Shown here: one piece after another, positions 50,698 through 60,522 of the stretch
How positions within the stretch are numbered: the stretch's first letter is position 1
Layout: the number at the start of each line of letters is the position of its first letter
Origin: Polaromonas sp.
GTDB taxonomy: Bacteria > Pseudomonadota > Gammaproteobacteria > Burkholderiales > Burkholderiaceae_C
Length of the DNA: 64,000 bases
Assembly: GCA_025362315.1 (NCBI GenBank)
Contig: JANYGP010000052.1
Coordinates: 40,123-104,122 of the forward strand
Direction of reading: 5' to 3'
The notes under the pieces: model-generated
The model's database searches: none
Seen by the model: the letters and a program-made list of their open reading frames with translations, nothing else
What the model was told of the DNA's origin: nothing
Program-made: the position numbers and the translations under genes

Positions 50698-51324
50698 TTA
50701 CTTCGAAATTGCCAGCTTCAGCCCGAAACCAATCAGGAAAACACCCGCCGCCTTGTTCAGGAAGCCCGACACTTTGGGATTGGCGCGAATTCGCTCGGCG
50801 AAAAACGTGGTGAGCAGCACCGACGTGAGCCCATACAAAAACGTGAGCACCGCAATGGTGGCGGCCATCACAGCAAAAGTTGTCATGCCCTGGTGTGTTT
50901 TGGGATCAACAAACAGCGGGAAAAATGCCATGTAAAACACAATCGCTTTGGGGTTGAGCAGCGTAATGAACAACGCCTGACGAAAATAATGATGCGGCTT
51001 GATGTGCAAAATAGGCGCATCGCCAGGCTTGACCATCAGCATCTTGATGCCCAGCCACGCCAGATAAACCGCACCCGCCCACTGCACGATATGAAAGGCG
51101 GTGGGATATGTTGCCATCACGGCGGACACGCCAGCCACTGCCGCCCAGAGCAACATCTGGTCACCGGCAATCACGCCAAAAGTTGCACCCAAGCCGCCTG
51201 CAATACCGCCTTTGCTGGTAGATAAGATCAATGCCAGATTGCCTGGGCCGGGGATGAGCAAAAAGACGATGATGGCCACAACAAAAGATGTGTAGTCTGC
51301 AATGCCAAAAAATGCGCCTGACAT
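50698..51324 (-). CDS. LysE-family translocator
   Basis: LIPGPGNLALILSTSKGGIAGGLGATFGVIAGDQ. Confidence 0.94.
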   Translation of the reverse strand: MSGAFFGIADYTSFVVAIIVFLLIPGPGNLALILSTSKGGIAGGLGATFGVIAGDQMLLWAAVAGVSAVMATYPTAFHIVQWAGAVYLAWLGIKMLMVKPGDAPILHIKPHHYFRQALFITLLNPKAIVFYMAFFPLFVDPKTHQGMTTFAVMAATIAVLTFLYGLTSVLLTTFFAERIRANPKVSGFLNKAAGVFLIGFGLKLAISK

Positions 51325-51354
51325 GGGTGTCGTCCTCTGAAATATGACTTGAGT

Positions 51355-51996
51355 TTACGACACTGCCCTTTTGCGCATCCATACCGCGCATCGTTCAGCA
51401 TTTAGGCCCGGCACTTCCAGTTGTTCCACGTGAAACACATCAATGTTTGCAGGCAGTGCCGCCAACTCATCTGCTGGATGCTTGCCTTTCATGGCCAGCC
51501 AGACGCCGCCTGGGGCAATCGCGTTTGCCGACCAAGCCGTGAAGTCGGGCAATGATGCAAATGCCCTGGCGCATACAACATCAAACGGCTCGACAATTTT
51601 TTCCACCCGCGCGTGCAGTCCAGTCAGGTTGGACAGCTTTAGCTCCAGTGCTACCTGCTTGATAAACGTTGCTTTCTTTGCAACTGTATCGACACAGGTC
51701 ACCCCTACAGCTGGGCAACAGATCGCAATGACTGCGCCGGGCAAACCTGCACCGGACCCAACATCGAGCAGCGTGCCGATCGTCAGCCGTCGCTGCAAGG
51801 GCGCAATCACTGCCAGGCTGTCCAGCAGGTGGTGCGTCATCATCTCGGCTGGGTCACGCACCGCTGTCAGGTTGTAGACTTTTGTCCATTTGGCAATCAG
51901 CTTCATGTAGTCCAGCAACTGGCGAATTTGCGTATCGTTCAATTCAAGCTGCAGTTGTGCCAGCCCCATGCGCAGCGTCGATTCGTCGCCACTCAT
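51355..51996 (-). CDS. rsmG: 16S rRNA (guanine527-N7)-methyltransferase
   Basis: [45 protein letters not shown]. Confidence 0.97.
   Translation of the reverse strand: MSGDESTLRMGLAQLQLELNDTQIRQLLDYMKLIAKWTKVYNLTAVRDPAEMMTHHLLDSLAVIAPLQRRLTIGTLLDVGSGAGLPGAVIAICCPAVGVTCVDTVAKKATFIKQVALELKLSNLTGLHARVEKIVEPFDVVCARAFASLPDFTAWSANAIAPGGVWLAMKGKHPADELAALPANIDVFHVEQLEVPGLNAERCAVWMRKRAVS
51422..51437. promoter_or_regulatory. parS: parS-like site inside rsmG (one mismatch)
   Basis: TGTTCCACGTGAAACA. Confidence 0.85.
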
Positions 51997-53963
51997 GCTT
52001 CAGTTGTTTCGGGTGTGGCCTTGCTTGGGATCAAAGGCGTCGTGTTCTTCCACAGGTTTTTCTTCAAATGCACCAGCAGCAAGGACACTGTGGCAGGCGT
52101 GATGCCGGAGATTCGTGATGCCAGCCCCAAAGTTTCAGGCCGATATTTGGCCAGTGTCTGGCGCGCCTCAAAGCTCAAGGCTTGCACCTGCAGGTAGTCC
52201 AGCTCGGGCGGGAGTCTGAGGTTTTCATAGTGGGTGGCACGCTCCACCTCGACCTTTTGCAAGTCAATATAGCCCGCATATTTGGCTGTGATTTCGATTT
52301 GCTCGATCACGCTTTGGTGTCCGTCGAGTTCAGCTATTTCGCCATTGGCATATTTGCCAGCGTTCAGACTCATCAGCCCGGCGTAGTTCACGTCTGGCCT
52401 GCGCAGCAAGTCGGCAAGGTTGTATTCCCGCTCAATCGCTTTGCCCAGCACTCTTTCAGCCTCTGCCGCTGGCAGGGTATTCGGGTTCACCCAAATGTTG
52501 CGCAAGCGCTGTGTTTCACGTGAAACAGCATCGCGTTTGCGGTTGAACGCGTCCCAGCGCGCGTCATCAACCAGGCCCAGTTCCCTGCCTTTTTCAGTCA
52601 GGCGCATGTCGGCGTTGTCTTCACGCAGCATCAGCCTGTACTCAGCCCGGCTGGTGAACATGCGATATGGCTCTGTTACACCTTTGGTAATCAGGTCATC
52701 CACCAGAACGCCCAAGTAAGCCTCGTCGCGCTTGGGCAGCCATGCTTCTTTGCCTTGACATTGCAGGGCGGCATTGATGCCTGCAAACATGCCCTGGGCC
52801 GCCGCCTCTTCATAACCCGTCGTTCCGTTGATTTGCCCAGCAAAAAACAGACCTTGAATGGCCCGGGTCTCAAAGCTGGTTTTCAGGGCGCGCGGGTCAA
52901 AGTAGTCGTATTCAATCGCGTAGCCGGGCCGCAGAATATGGGCGTTTTCCATCCCCACCATGGAGCGTACCAGCTCATACTGGATGTCAAACGGCAAGCT
53001 GGTCGAGATGCCGTTCGGGTAAATCTCGTGCGTTGTCAGGCCTTCGGGCTCCAGGAAGATCTGATGCGCATCCTTGTCGGCAAAGCGGTTGATCTTGTCT
53101 TCCACGCTGGGGCAGTAGCGCGGCCCTACACCGTCTATCTTGCCAGTGAACATGGGGCTGCGGTCAAACCCGCTGCGAATGATGTCATGCGTGCGCGCGT
53201 TGGTGTGGGTGATGTAGCACGGCACCTGTTGGGGGTGTTTGACAACACCGCCCATAAAGCTGAACACAGGAACATCTCCCGGCGTACCGCCTTCCATTCC
53301 ATCGCCGGGCTGCGCAATGCACTTGCTGAAGTCAATCGTGCGGCCGTCTATGCGTGGCGGCGTACCGGTTTTCAGCCGCCCCTGCGGCAGCTTCAACTCC
53401 TTGAGCCGCGCGCTCAAGGACATGGCGGGCGGGTCGCCTGCCCTGCCTGCTGCGTAGTTTTGCAAACCTACGTGAATCTTGCCGTCCAGAAACGTCCCGG
53501 CCGTCAGCACCACAGTACGGCTGCGAAACTTGATGCCTACTTGCGTCACCGCGCCAACGACTCGGTCCCCTACTACCATCAAATCGTCAACAGCTTGCTG
53601 AAACAGCCACAAATCAGACTGGTTCTCCAGCATGCGGCGAATAGCGGCCTTGTACAAGATACGATCAGCTTGCGCCCGTGTGGCCCGCACCGCCGGGCCT
53701 TTGGAGCTGTTCAAAATGCGGAATTGAATGCCACCCTCGTCAGTGGCCAGCGCCATGGCACCGCCCATCGCGTCCACTTCTTTGACCAAATGACCCTTGC
53801 CAATGCCGCCAATCGACGGGTTGCAGCTCATCTGGCCCAGCGTCTCAATGTTGTGCGTCAGCAGCAGCGTTTTGCAGCCCATGCGCGCGCTGGCCAGCGC
53901 TGCCTCGGTACCTGCATGGCCACCACCGACCACGATCACGTCAAATTCTTGGGGATAAAACAT
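51993..53963 (-). CDS. mnmG: tRNA uridine-5-carboxymethylaminomethyl synthesis protein MnmG
   Basis: [58 protein letters not shown]. Confidence 0.99.
   Translation of the reverse strand: MFYPQEFDVIVVGGGHAGTEAALASARMGCKTLLLTHNIETLGQMSCNPSIGGIGKGHLVKEVDAMGGAMALATDEGGIQFRILNSSKGPAVRATRAQADRILYKAAIRRMLENQSDLWLFQQAVDDLMVVGDRVVGAVTQVGIKFRSRTVVLTAGTFLDGKIHVGLQNYAAGRAGDPPAMSLSARLKELKLPQGRLKTGTPPRIDGRTIDFSKCIAQPGDGMEGGTPGDVPVFSFMGGVVKHPQQVPCYITHTNARTHDIIRSGFDRSPMFTGKIDGVGPRYCPSVEDKINRFADKDAHQIFLEPEGLTTHEIYPNGISTSLPFDIQYELVRSMVGMENAHILRPGYAIEYDYFDPRALKTSFETRAIQGLFFAGQINGTTGYEEAAAQGMFAGINAALQCQGKEAWLPKRDEAYLGVLVDDLITKGVTEPYRMFTSRAEYRLMLREDNADMRLTEKGRELGLVDDARWDAFNRKRDAVSRETQRLRNIWVNPNTLPAAEAERVLGKAIEREYNLADLLRRPDVNYAGLMSLNAGKYANGEIAELDGHQSVIEQIEITAKYAGYIDLQKVEVERATHYENLRLPPELDYLQVQALSFEARQTLAKYRPETLGLASRISGITPATVSLLLVHLKKNLWKNTTPLIPSKATPETTEA
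52512..52527. promoter_or_regulatory. parS: Perfect parS site inside mnmG
   Basis: TGTTTCACGTGAAACA 16-bp palindrome. Confidence 0.95.
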
Positions 53964-53991
53964 AGAGCTCCATTCTTACGCGCTGGCAGGC

Positions 53992-54414
53992 CTACAGGGC
54001 GGCTACCAACTGGGTCGGGATGTTCATTGCGCGTGAAGCGCCTGCCTGGCGAACGTCTGCAGTCACAAACAAATCTGCACGCGCAACAATGGCGGCACCT
54101 ACGTGTAATGCGTCCATGGCCCGCACGCGCGCTGCATCGACCGCCCTCAAGCTGGCATTTTCCACCGCTGTTGAAAACGGCATCACTTCCCAGCTCACCA
54201 AATCTTCAGCCAATTGATTGAGCAACCATTGATGACCAGCGGCATCGAGCAGTCTGTCACGCAACAGCCTTGATGCACTGGTGAGTACTTCAAGCCGAAG
54301 GTGAGGCGCAACACAGATGGCTGTCGCTTTGTCAAAAGCGGCAGCAACTTCGTCGCGTCCCTTTTCACGGCTGTAACGTTTAAAAATAGCTGAGCTATCA
54401 AAGGCAATGCGCAT
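53992..54414 (-). CDS. PIN-domain toxin
   Basis: MRIAFDSSAIFKRYSREKGRDEV; VDAARVRAMDALHVGAAIVARADLFVTAD. Confidence 0.9.
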   Translation of the reverse strand: MRIAFDSSAIFKRYSREKGRDEVAAAFDKATAICVAPHLRLEVLTSASRLLRDRLLDAAGHQWLLNQLAEDLVSWEVMPFSTAVENASLRAVDAARVRAMDALHVGAAIVARADLFVTADVRQAGASRAMNIPTQLVAAL

Positions 54415-54436
54415 GCCGTGTGACCGATTCAGCAGC

Positions 54437-54709
54437 TCAAAAGCGAGCGTTATCGCGCTCTTCAATGATCATTTTTGCGCCAGACATGCCCTCAGGCCAC
54501 TGAATGTTGAGCGGCTCAATCGGCATCTTCCAGCGCGGTATTTTTAACGGTTCTTGCACCCGCATGGGCACCAGCTCAGCCACAGGCTTGCCATGGCGCA
54601 AAATACGCACGGTTTTACCCTTTTCGACCAGGTCAATCATGGCCGCTGTGTTGGCGCGAAACTCACTCAAAGGCACGCTGATGGGTGTGTGGGTAGACGA
54701 GGGTTGCAT
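54437..54709 (-). CDS. Phd/YefM-type antitoxin
   Basis: ISVPLSEFRANTAAMIDLVEKGKTVRILRHGKPVAELVPM; start placed at 54709. Confidence 0.85.
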   Translation of the reverse strand: MQPSSTHTPISVPLSEFRANTAAMIDLVEKGKTVRILRHGKPVAELVPMRVQEPLKIPRWKMPIEPLNIQWPEGMSGAKMIIEERDNARF

Positions 54710-54710
54710 T

Positions 54711-54737
54711 TTGTACAAAGTTTGTTGATTTGTACAT
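54711..54737. promoter_or_regulatory. Inverted-repeat operator upstream of antitoxin
   Basis: TTGTACAAA-N9-TTTGTACAT immediately upstream of antitoxin start. Confidence 0.65.
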
Positions 54738-54801
54738 TTTAACCAGAAAATGGCACCAGGCGATGCATCAACCCAGCACAGCAAAGCGATACATTTAAAA
54801 C

Positions 54802-55797
54802 ATGACAACTCCAGCAATACTCCTGATCAGGCGCCGTGCAGCCCTGCAAGTCACGGCCACTTTTGCTGCTGCCGCCGCCTTCCCTGCCCTGGCTCAAGCC
54901 ACCTGGCCCAACAAGCCCATCCGTCTGCTCGTCCCGTTTGCCCCGGGCGGCAGCTCTGAAATTGTCGCTCGGTCAGCCGCCAACGAGCTTGGCAAAAGTC
55001 TGGGCCAGACGGTGTTTGTTGAAAACAAGCCCGGTGCCAGCGGCAACATCGCCATGGCTGAATGTGCACAGAGCACCGACGGCCACACACTGATCCTCGG
55101 CCATATCGGCACCTTTGCCGTCAATCCCTTTATTTTTGACAAGCTGCCGTTTGACACCAACAAAGACTTCAAACCCATCTCATTGCTGGCCAAAGTGCCG
55201 AGCCTGTACGTGGTCAATGCCGATGTGCCTGCCAGAAACCTCAGGGAATTCATTGCCCTGGCCAAATCAAAACCGGGCCAATTGAACTACGGCTCTGCTG
55301 GCAATGGCAGCGCCGGGCACTTGGCGTTTGAATACCTGAAAATGGTCAGCGACACCTTTGTGCTGCATGTGCCCTACCGCGGTACCGGCCCACAGCTGAC
55401 CGACCTGCTGGCGGGCCGGCTGGACGCCGCCAGTGTGGGCGCACCTGCCATTTTGGCGCACATCAAATCTGGCAAGCTGCGCTGCATCGCCACTGGCACC
55501 AAAGAGCGCCTGGCCCAGCTACCAGACGTGCCGACGGTGCTTGAGTCCGGCTACCCAGGTTTCGAGATGACCCAGTGGTACGGCCTGAATGCCCCGGCAA
55601 ATATGGCGCAAGCAGCTATCGAAAAAATAGCAGATGCTTGTGCCAAGGCCATGAGAAACCCATTAGCCACCGAGCGCCTGCGCAGCGACACCGCTTTGCC
55701 GGTAGGCGACACGCCAGCCCAGTACGCCGCCTTCATCGCCACAGAACAGGCACGCTGGAAGCTGGTGGCCGCGCGCGCCAAAATCAAACCGGATTGA
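54802..55797 (+). CDS. Bug/TctC-family substrate-binding protein
   Basis: [51 protein letters not shown]. Confidence 0.95.
   Translation: MTTPAILLIRRRAALQVTATFAAAAAFPALAQATWPNKPIRLLVPFAPGGSSEIVARSAANELGKSLGQTVFVENKPGASGNIAMAECAQSTDGHTLILGHIGTFAVNPFIFDKLPFDTNKDFKPISLLAKVPSLYVVNADVPARNLREFIALAKSKPGQLNYGSAGNGSAGHLAFEYLKMVSDTFVLHVPYRGTGPQLTDLLAGRLDAASVGAPAILAHIKSGKLRCIATGTKERLAQLPDVPTVLESGYPGFEMTQWYGLNAPANMAQAAIEKIADACAKAMRNPLATERLRSDTALPVGDTPAQYAAFIATEQARWKLVAARAKIKPD
55599..55632 (-). repeat. Partial dispersed repeat, copy N, inside tctC-like gene
   Basis: aatatggcgcaagcagctatcgaaaaaatagca. Confidence 0.55.
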
Positions 55798-55801
55798 TGA
55801 T

Positions 55802-56911
55802 TTGCCTGCTTCAGCCGCCGTTGCCCGTTGCCCGTTGCCCACCATGAATACTGACAACGCAATATCCATCATCACCCTGGGCCAGGTTGAGTACTTGCGG
55901 ACCTGGGCTGCCATGCAGGCTTACACCGCTGCCAGAGGCCTGAAAACTGAACAAAACAATGATCAAACCAGCCCCCGGCCGTTACAAAATGGGCGCAACC
56001 AGCTATGGATATGTGAGCATTCAGCAATTTACACGCAGGGCCTGGCTGGCAAGGTCGAGCATGTTTTAAACCCTGGCGGCATCCCGGTGGTGCAAACCGA
56101 CCGGGGTGGGCAAGTGACTTTTCATGGGCCGGGGCAGGTGGTGGCGTATCCGCTGATTGACCTGAAGGCGGCGGGCTATTACGTTAAAGAATATGTGTAT
56201 CGGGTGGAAGAAGCGGTGATTCGCGCGCTGGCGCATTTTGGGGTGACCGGGCATCGGGTGCGTGGTGCGCCGGGGATTTATGTGCGGCTGGATGATCCAT
56301 TCAGCCATGCGCGACTGAATGCGGGGAGGCCCTCACCCCAACCCTCTCCCGCACGCGGGAGAGGGAGCTCGGATCTTTCCTCTCCCGCACGCGGGAGAGG
56401 GAGCTCGGATCTTTCCTCTCCCGCACGCGGGAGAGGGAGCTTGGATCTTTCCTCCCCCGCCAGCGGGAGAGGGAGCTCGGATCTTTCCTCCCCCGCCAGC
56501 GGGAGAGGGAGCTCGGATCTTTCCTCTCCCGCCAGCGGTAGAGGGAGCTTGGATCTTTCCTCTCCCGCCAGCGGTAGAGGGAGCTTGGATCTTTCCTCTC
56601 CCGCCAGCGGGATGGGGAGCGAGTTTCCCCCTCTCCCGCTTGCGGGAGAGGGCAGGGGTGAGGGCTCTGCGCTCGCGGACTTCAGCGGCCTGGGCAAGAT
56701 CGCCGCCCTCGGCATCAAGGTCAGCCGCCACTGCACGTATCACGGCGTGGCACTGAATGTGGCGATGGACCTTGAACCCTTCTCGCGCATCAACCCCTGC
56801 GGCTACACAGGTTTGCAAACTGTTGACCTTCGTACAATTGGGGTAAATGTCGGCTGGCAAGAGGCAGCTGATGTCTTCAGTCAAAAGCTTGTCAGCTACC
56901 TTGCACCGTAA
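55802..56911 (+). CDS. lipB: Lipoyl(octanoyl) transferase LipB carrying an in-frame tandem-repeat insertion
   Basis: [92 protein letters not shown]. Confidence 0.93.
   Translation: MPASAAVARCPLPTMNTDNAISIITLGQVEYLRTWAAMQAYTAARGLKTEQNNDQTSPRPLQNGRNQLWICEHSAIYTQGLAGKVEHVLNPGGIPVVQTDRGGQVTFHGPGQVVAYPLIDLKAAGYYVKEYVYRVEEAVIRALAHFGVTGHRVRGAPGIYVRLDDPFSHARLNAGRPSPQPSPARGRGSSDLSSPARGRGSSDLSSPARGRGSLDLSSPASGRGSSDLSSPASGRGSSDLSSPASGRGSLDLSSPASGRGSLDLSSPASGMGSEFPPLPLAGEGRGEGSALADFSGLGKIAALGIKVSRHCTYHGVALNVAMDLEPFSRINPCGYTGLQTVDLRTIGVNVGWQEAADVFSQKLVSYLAP
56330..56664. repeat. 36-bp tandem-repeat element with ~23-bp terminal inverted repeats
   Basis: ctctcccgc(ac/ca)gcgggagagggagct(c/t)ggatctttc at 56344, 56380, 56416, 56452, 56488, 56524, 56560 plus divergent units; flanks CCCTCACCCC...GGGGTGAGGG. 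Confidence 0.95.
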
Positions 56912-56922
56912 AGCCAAACACC

Positions 56923-57945
56923 ATGAGTACACAGGAAGTCGAAAACCCGGTCGTTCGGGAAGTCCAAAGTCAGCAAGACTACAACCCGCTGGCCAAGCAA
57001 AAGGCGGCGGCCAAGCTGTCACGAATTCCAGTCAAAGTAGAGCAGGCACCGCTTCTGAAAAAGCCCGACTGGATTCGCGTCAAAGCCGGCTCGCCCACCA
57101 CCCGCTTTTACGAAATCAAGCAGATCCTGCGCGAAAACAAGCTCAACACCGTGTGTGAAGAGGCCAGCTGCCCCAACATCGGCGAGTGCTTCGGCAAGGG
57201 CACCGCCACCTTCATGATCATGGGCGACAAATGCACGCGGCGCTGCCCGTTTTGCGATGTCGGCCATGGCCGGCCAGACCCGCTGGACATCCACGAACCG
57301 ATGAATCTGGCAAAAACCATTGCCGCGCTCAAGCTCAAATACGTGGTCATTACCAGCGTGGACCGTGACGATTTGCGCGATGGGGGCAGCGGCCATTTCG
57401 TGGACTGCATCCGCCAAATCCGGGCGCTTTCTCCTGCCACCACCATTGAAATTCTGGTTCCCGACTTCAGGGGCCGCGACGACCGCGCGCTTGAAATCTT
57501 GAAGTCTGCTCCACCCGATGTGATGAACCACAACCTGGAAACCACCGCGCGTTTGTACAAAGAAGCCCGCCCCGGCAGCGACTACCAATTCAGCCTAAAT
57601 CTGCTAAAAAAATTCAAAGCTCTGCACCCGAACGTGCCGACAAAAAGCGGCATCATGGTCGGCCTGGGCGAAACCGACGAAGAAATTTTGCAGGTCATGC
57701 GCGACATGCGCGCCCACGACATCGACATGCTGACCATTGGCCAGTATCTGGCACCGTCCATGTCCCATTTACCCGTGCGCCGGTATGTTCACCCAGACAC
57801 CTTCAAGATGTTTGAAGCCGAGGCGTACAAAATGGGTTTTACCCATGCAGCCGTTGGTGCGATGGTCAGGTCAAGTTACCACGCAGACATACAGGCCCAT
57901 GCGGCAGGTGTTGGCGAGAGGTCGGCTGCCATGGCCCAACCCTGA
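56923..57945 (+). CDS. lipA: Lipoyl synthase
   Basis: [41 protein letters not shown]. Confidence 0.99.
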   Translation: MSTQEVENPVVREVQSQQDYNPLAKQKAAAKLSRIPVKVEQAPLLKKPDWIRVKAGSPTTRFYEIKQILRENKLNTVCEEASCPNIGECFGKGTATFMIMGDKCTRRCPFCDVGHGRPDPLDIHEPMNLAKTIAALKLKYVVITSVDRDDLRDGGSGHFVDCIRQIRALSPATTIEILVPDFRGRDDRALEILKSAPPDVMNHNLETTARLYKEARPGSDYQFSLNLLKKFKALHPNVPTKSGIMVGLGETDEEILQVMRDMRAHDIDMLTIGQYLAPSMSHLPVRRYVHPDTFKMFEAEAYKMGFTHAAVGAMVRSSYHADIQAHAAGVGERSAAMAQP

Positions 57946-58001
57946 CTCAATGCATCGGAGCCGCGAGCGGTTTTCTGCCCGTTTTATGATGCATTTTAGG
58001 G

Positions 58002-58048
58002 AGTAAGCCCAACAAGAATGGGCGCAAGCAGCTATTGATTAAATAGCA
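58002..58048 (-). repeat. Dispersed ~45-bp repeat, copy P
   Basis: agtaagcccaacaagaatgggcgcaagcagctattgattaaatagca. Confidence 0.85.
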
Positions 58049-58054
58049 CGAAGC

Positions 58055-59839
58055 TCAAAGCAGCGCTGCCGGATCCTCACTGGCCAGCACCCCTTCAGCC
58101 CACGGCTTGAGCTTGGCAGTGTCAGACCGCAGGATCTGCTGTTTGATGGTCAGGATTTGCGATGGATGCATTGAAAAGCTGCGCAAGCCAAGTCCCAGCA
58201 GCAGTTTGGTCATGCCAACATCGCCAGCCATCTCGCCGCACACACTCACGCCCTTGCCCTGTGCATTGCACTCGGCAATCGTGTCGGCAATCAACCGCAG
58301 CACAGCCGGGTGACACGGGTCGTACAGGTGGGCAACAGACTCATCAGCGCGGTCAATGGCCAGCGTGTACTGGATCAGGTCGTTGGTGCCAATTGACAAA
58401 AAGTCGAAGTACTTTAAAAACGTTTTGAGCGTCAATGCCGCTGCGGGTACTTCAATCATCGCGCCCATGCGAACCGGGCCATAAGCAATGCCCTGGTTGT
58501 CCAGCTGCACCCGGGCGCGGTCAATCAGCAGCAGCGTTTGTTTGATCTCGCTCAAGTGCGCCAGCATGGGCACCAGCAGGTTGACCTGGCCGTGCGCCGC
58601 TGCCCGCAAAATAGCCCGCAGCTGGGTCAGGAACATCGGCGGGTCGGCCAGTGACCAGCGAATGGCGCGCAGGCCAAGTGCCGGATTCAAATGCGTGTCC
58701 TGCGCTTTTTCCATCCGGTCGCTGGCCCGGTCCAGCGCCTTGTCCGAGCCAATGTCCACCGTGCGAATGGTCACCGGCATGCCTTTCATGCCTTCAATGG
58801 CCTGGCAATACGCCGCGTACTGCTCTTCTTCGTTGGGCAGCCTGCTCATGCCTTTGGATTCACGGCCCATGAACAAAAATTCACTGCGAAACAAACCCAC
58901 GCCAACCGCGCCGGCATTGACGGCGCCGAGCGTGTCGCCGGGCAGTTCGATGTTGGCCAGCAGCTCAATGCGCTGGTCATCGAGCGTGATGGCAGCGGTG
59001 TTCTTCAGCCGGCTCAGGCGCTCACGCTCGAGCTCGCCCTGGCGCTGCTTGAAGCCGTATTCCGCCAGAATGATGGGCGACGGATCAACGATCAGAATGC
59101 CGGCGTCGCCATCAATGATGACCCAGTCGTCCTGCTCAATCAGCTGGCTGGCACTGCGCGCGCCTACTACGGCAGGGATGTCCATGCTGCGCGCCACAAT
59201 GGCGGTGTGCGACGTCTTGCCACCCACGTCGGTGGCAAAACCGGCAAACAGGCTTTGCTTGAACTGCAGCATGTCAGCCGGCGAAATGTCATGAGCAATC
59301 AATACCAGCGGCACATCAATCGTGTCGTCCAGCAAAAACCCCTGCTGGGACTGTTTGCGGTTGGCACCGGCCTGGGCCACTGGCTGCAACGGCGATGCCA
59401 TGCCTTTCATACGCCGCAAAATCCGCTCAACAACCTGCTCCAGGTCAGCCTTTCGCTCACGCAGGTACTCGTCTTCCATGTCATCAAACTGGCGTGCGAT
59501 GGCTTCGTATTGCGTGGTCAATGCCCATTCAGCGTTGTAGCGGCGATCGGTGATCCACTTCTTGACGCCGCCAATCAGCTGGTCGTCTTGCAGCAGCATC
59601 AGGTGCACGTCCAGCAGCGCGGCAATTTCATGTGGCGCATCTCTGGGCAAATCCCGCTGCAATCTGGAGATTTCATCAACCACCGCGTTGCGAGCCGACC
59701 TGACGCGGGCGATTTCGGCTTCGGTTTTGTCAGCATCGACAAAATAATGCGCAACGTCTGCCCGACTCGACGCCACCAGCACGGCACGGCCAATCGCGAT
59801 GCCGCGGGAAACTGCCAGGCCGTGGACAGAAAAGGTCAA
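58055..59839 (-). CDS. ptsI: Phosphoenolpyruvate-protein phosphotransferase (enzyme I)
   Basis: GGKTSHTAIVARSMDIPAVVG; GVGLFRSEFLFMGR; DFLSIGTNDLIQYTLAIDR; VSVCGEMAGD. Confidence 0.97.
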   Translation of the reverse strand: MTFSVHGLAVSRGIAIGRAVLVASSRADVAHYFVDADKTEAEIARVRSARNAVVDEISRLQRDLPRDAPHEIAALLDVHLMLLQDDQLIGGVKKWITDRRYNAEWALTTQYEAIARQFDDMEDEYLRERKADLEQVVERILRRMKGMASPLQPVAQAGANRKQSQQGFLLDDTIDVPLVLIAHDISPADMLQFKQSLFAGFATDVGGKTSHTAIVARSMDIPAVVGARSASQLIEQDDWVIIDGDAGILIVDPSPIILAEYGFKQRQGELERERLSRLKNTAAITLDDQRIELLANIELPGDTLGAVNAGAVGVGLFRSEFLFMGRESKGMSRLPNEEEQYAAYCQAIEGMKGMPVTIRTVDIGSDKALDRASDRMEKAQDTHLNPALGLRAIRWSLADPPMFLTQLRAILRAAAHGQVNLLVPMLAHLSEIKQTLLLIDRARVQLDNQGIAYGPVRMGAMIEVPAAALTLKTFLKYFDFLSIGTNDLIQYTLAIDRADESVAHLYDPCHPAVLRLIADTIAECNAQGKGVSVCGEMAGDVGMTKLLLGLGLRSFSMHPSQILTIKQQILRSDTAKLKPWAEGVLASEDPAALL

Positions 59840-59840
59840 A

Positions 59841-60110
59841 TCAGCCCCCTTCGCCGAATTTGTCGTTGATCAAAGCCAACAAGGCATCCATTGCCGCCTG
59901 CTCATCCGCGCCGTTCGTCTCCACCATCACGGTGCTGCCCATGCCCGCAGCCAGCATCATCACACCCATGATGCTTTTGGCGTTGACACGGCGCTCGCCC
60001 TTGGCCATCCACACCTCGCAGGCAAAGCTGCCCGCCAGCTTGGTGAGCTTGGCCGATGCCCGGGCGTGCAGGCCCAGCTTATTGCTGATGGTCGTGGTCG
60101 TTTGGATCAT
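59841..60110 (-). CDS. HPr family phosphocarrier protein
   Basis: NKLGLHARASAKLTKLAGSF; NAKSIMGVMMLAAGMGS. Confidence 0.96.
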   Translation of the reverse strand: MIQTTTTISNKLGLHARASAKLTKLAGSFACEVWMAKGERRVNAKSIMGVMMLAAGMGSTVMVETNGADEQAAMDALLALINDKFGEGG

Positions 60111-60522
60111 GTTTTCTTTTGGCCTGATTTTGAGGTGCAGTTACAGCCACTTGCATCACACCCTGGGTGCCGCCGGCCAGGGCACGCACAATCAGTGCAT
60201 CCAGACTCTCATGGCGGTACGAAACGCAGCGCAGCAGCATTGGCAGGTTGATGCCTGCGACAAGTTTTGAATTGACGCCATCGACCAGCAATTGAGCCAC
60301 ATTGCACGGAGTTGCACCAAAAACATCGGCCAACACCAATGCGTGGGAGCATCCCATGTGCTTGAACATGATGCGGGCTTGCGCCAGGGTTTCTTCCGGC
60401 GGCACATTGGGTTGTACGTCCAGTGCCACCACCCCGGTAGCGTTGTCGGTAAAGACATGCTGCACGCATTGGCGCAAGGCAGACGCCAATGGGGCATGGG
60501 CAATGATAAAAAGGCCGTTCAT
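60079..60522 (-). CDS. PTS EIIA component (mannose/fructose type)
   Basis: GLFIIAHAPLASALRQCVQHVF; ALVLADVFGATPCNVAQ; NLPMLLR. Confidence 0.92.
   Translation of the reverse strand: MNGLFIIAHAPLASALRQCVQHVFTDNATGVVALDVQPNVPPEETLAQARIMFKHMGCSHALVLADVFGATPCNVAQLLVDGVNSKLVAGINLPMLLRCVSYRHESLDALIVRALAGGTQGVMQVAVTAPQNQAKRKHDPNDHDHQQ

Noticed and set aside
52755-54221. 488-aa plus-strand ORF antisense to mnmG
   Set aside because: GC-rich shadow ORF; mnmG on the opposite strand is unambiguous.
56330-56664. CRISPR-like array in lipB
   Set aside because: Repeats are contiguous with a 36-bp period and no unique spacers; no cas genes nearby.
56278-57022. Long antisense/alternate-frame ORFs over the lipB repeat (56278-56736, 56319-56756, 56333-57022)
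   Set aside because: Created by the 36-bp GC-rich repeat, whose length is a multiple of 3 and which lacks stops in several frames; lipB frame contains all conserved residues.
58691-59869. 392-aa plus-strand ORF antisense to ptsI
   Set aside because: Shadow ORF; ptsI frame has all conserved EI motifs.
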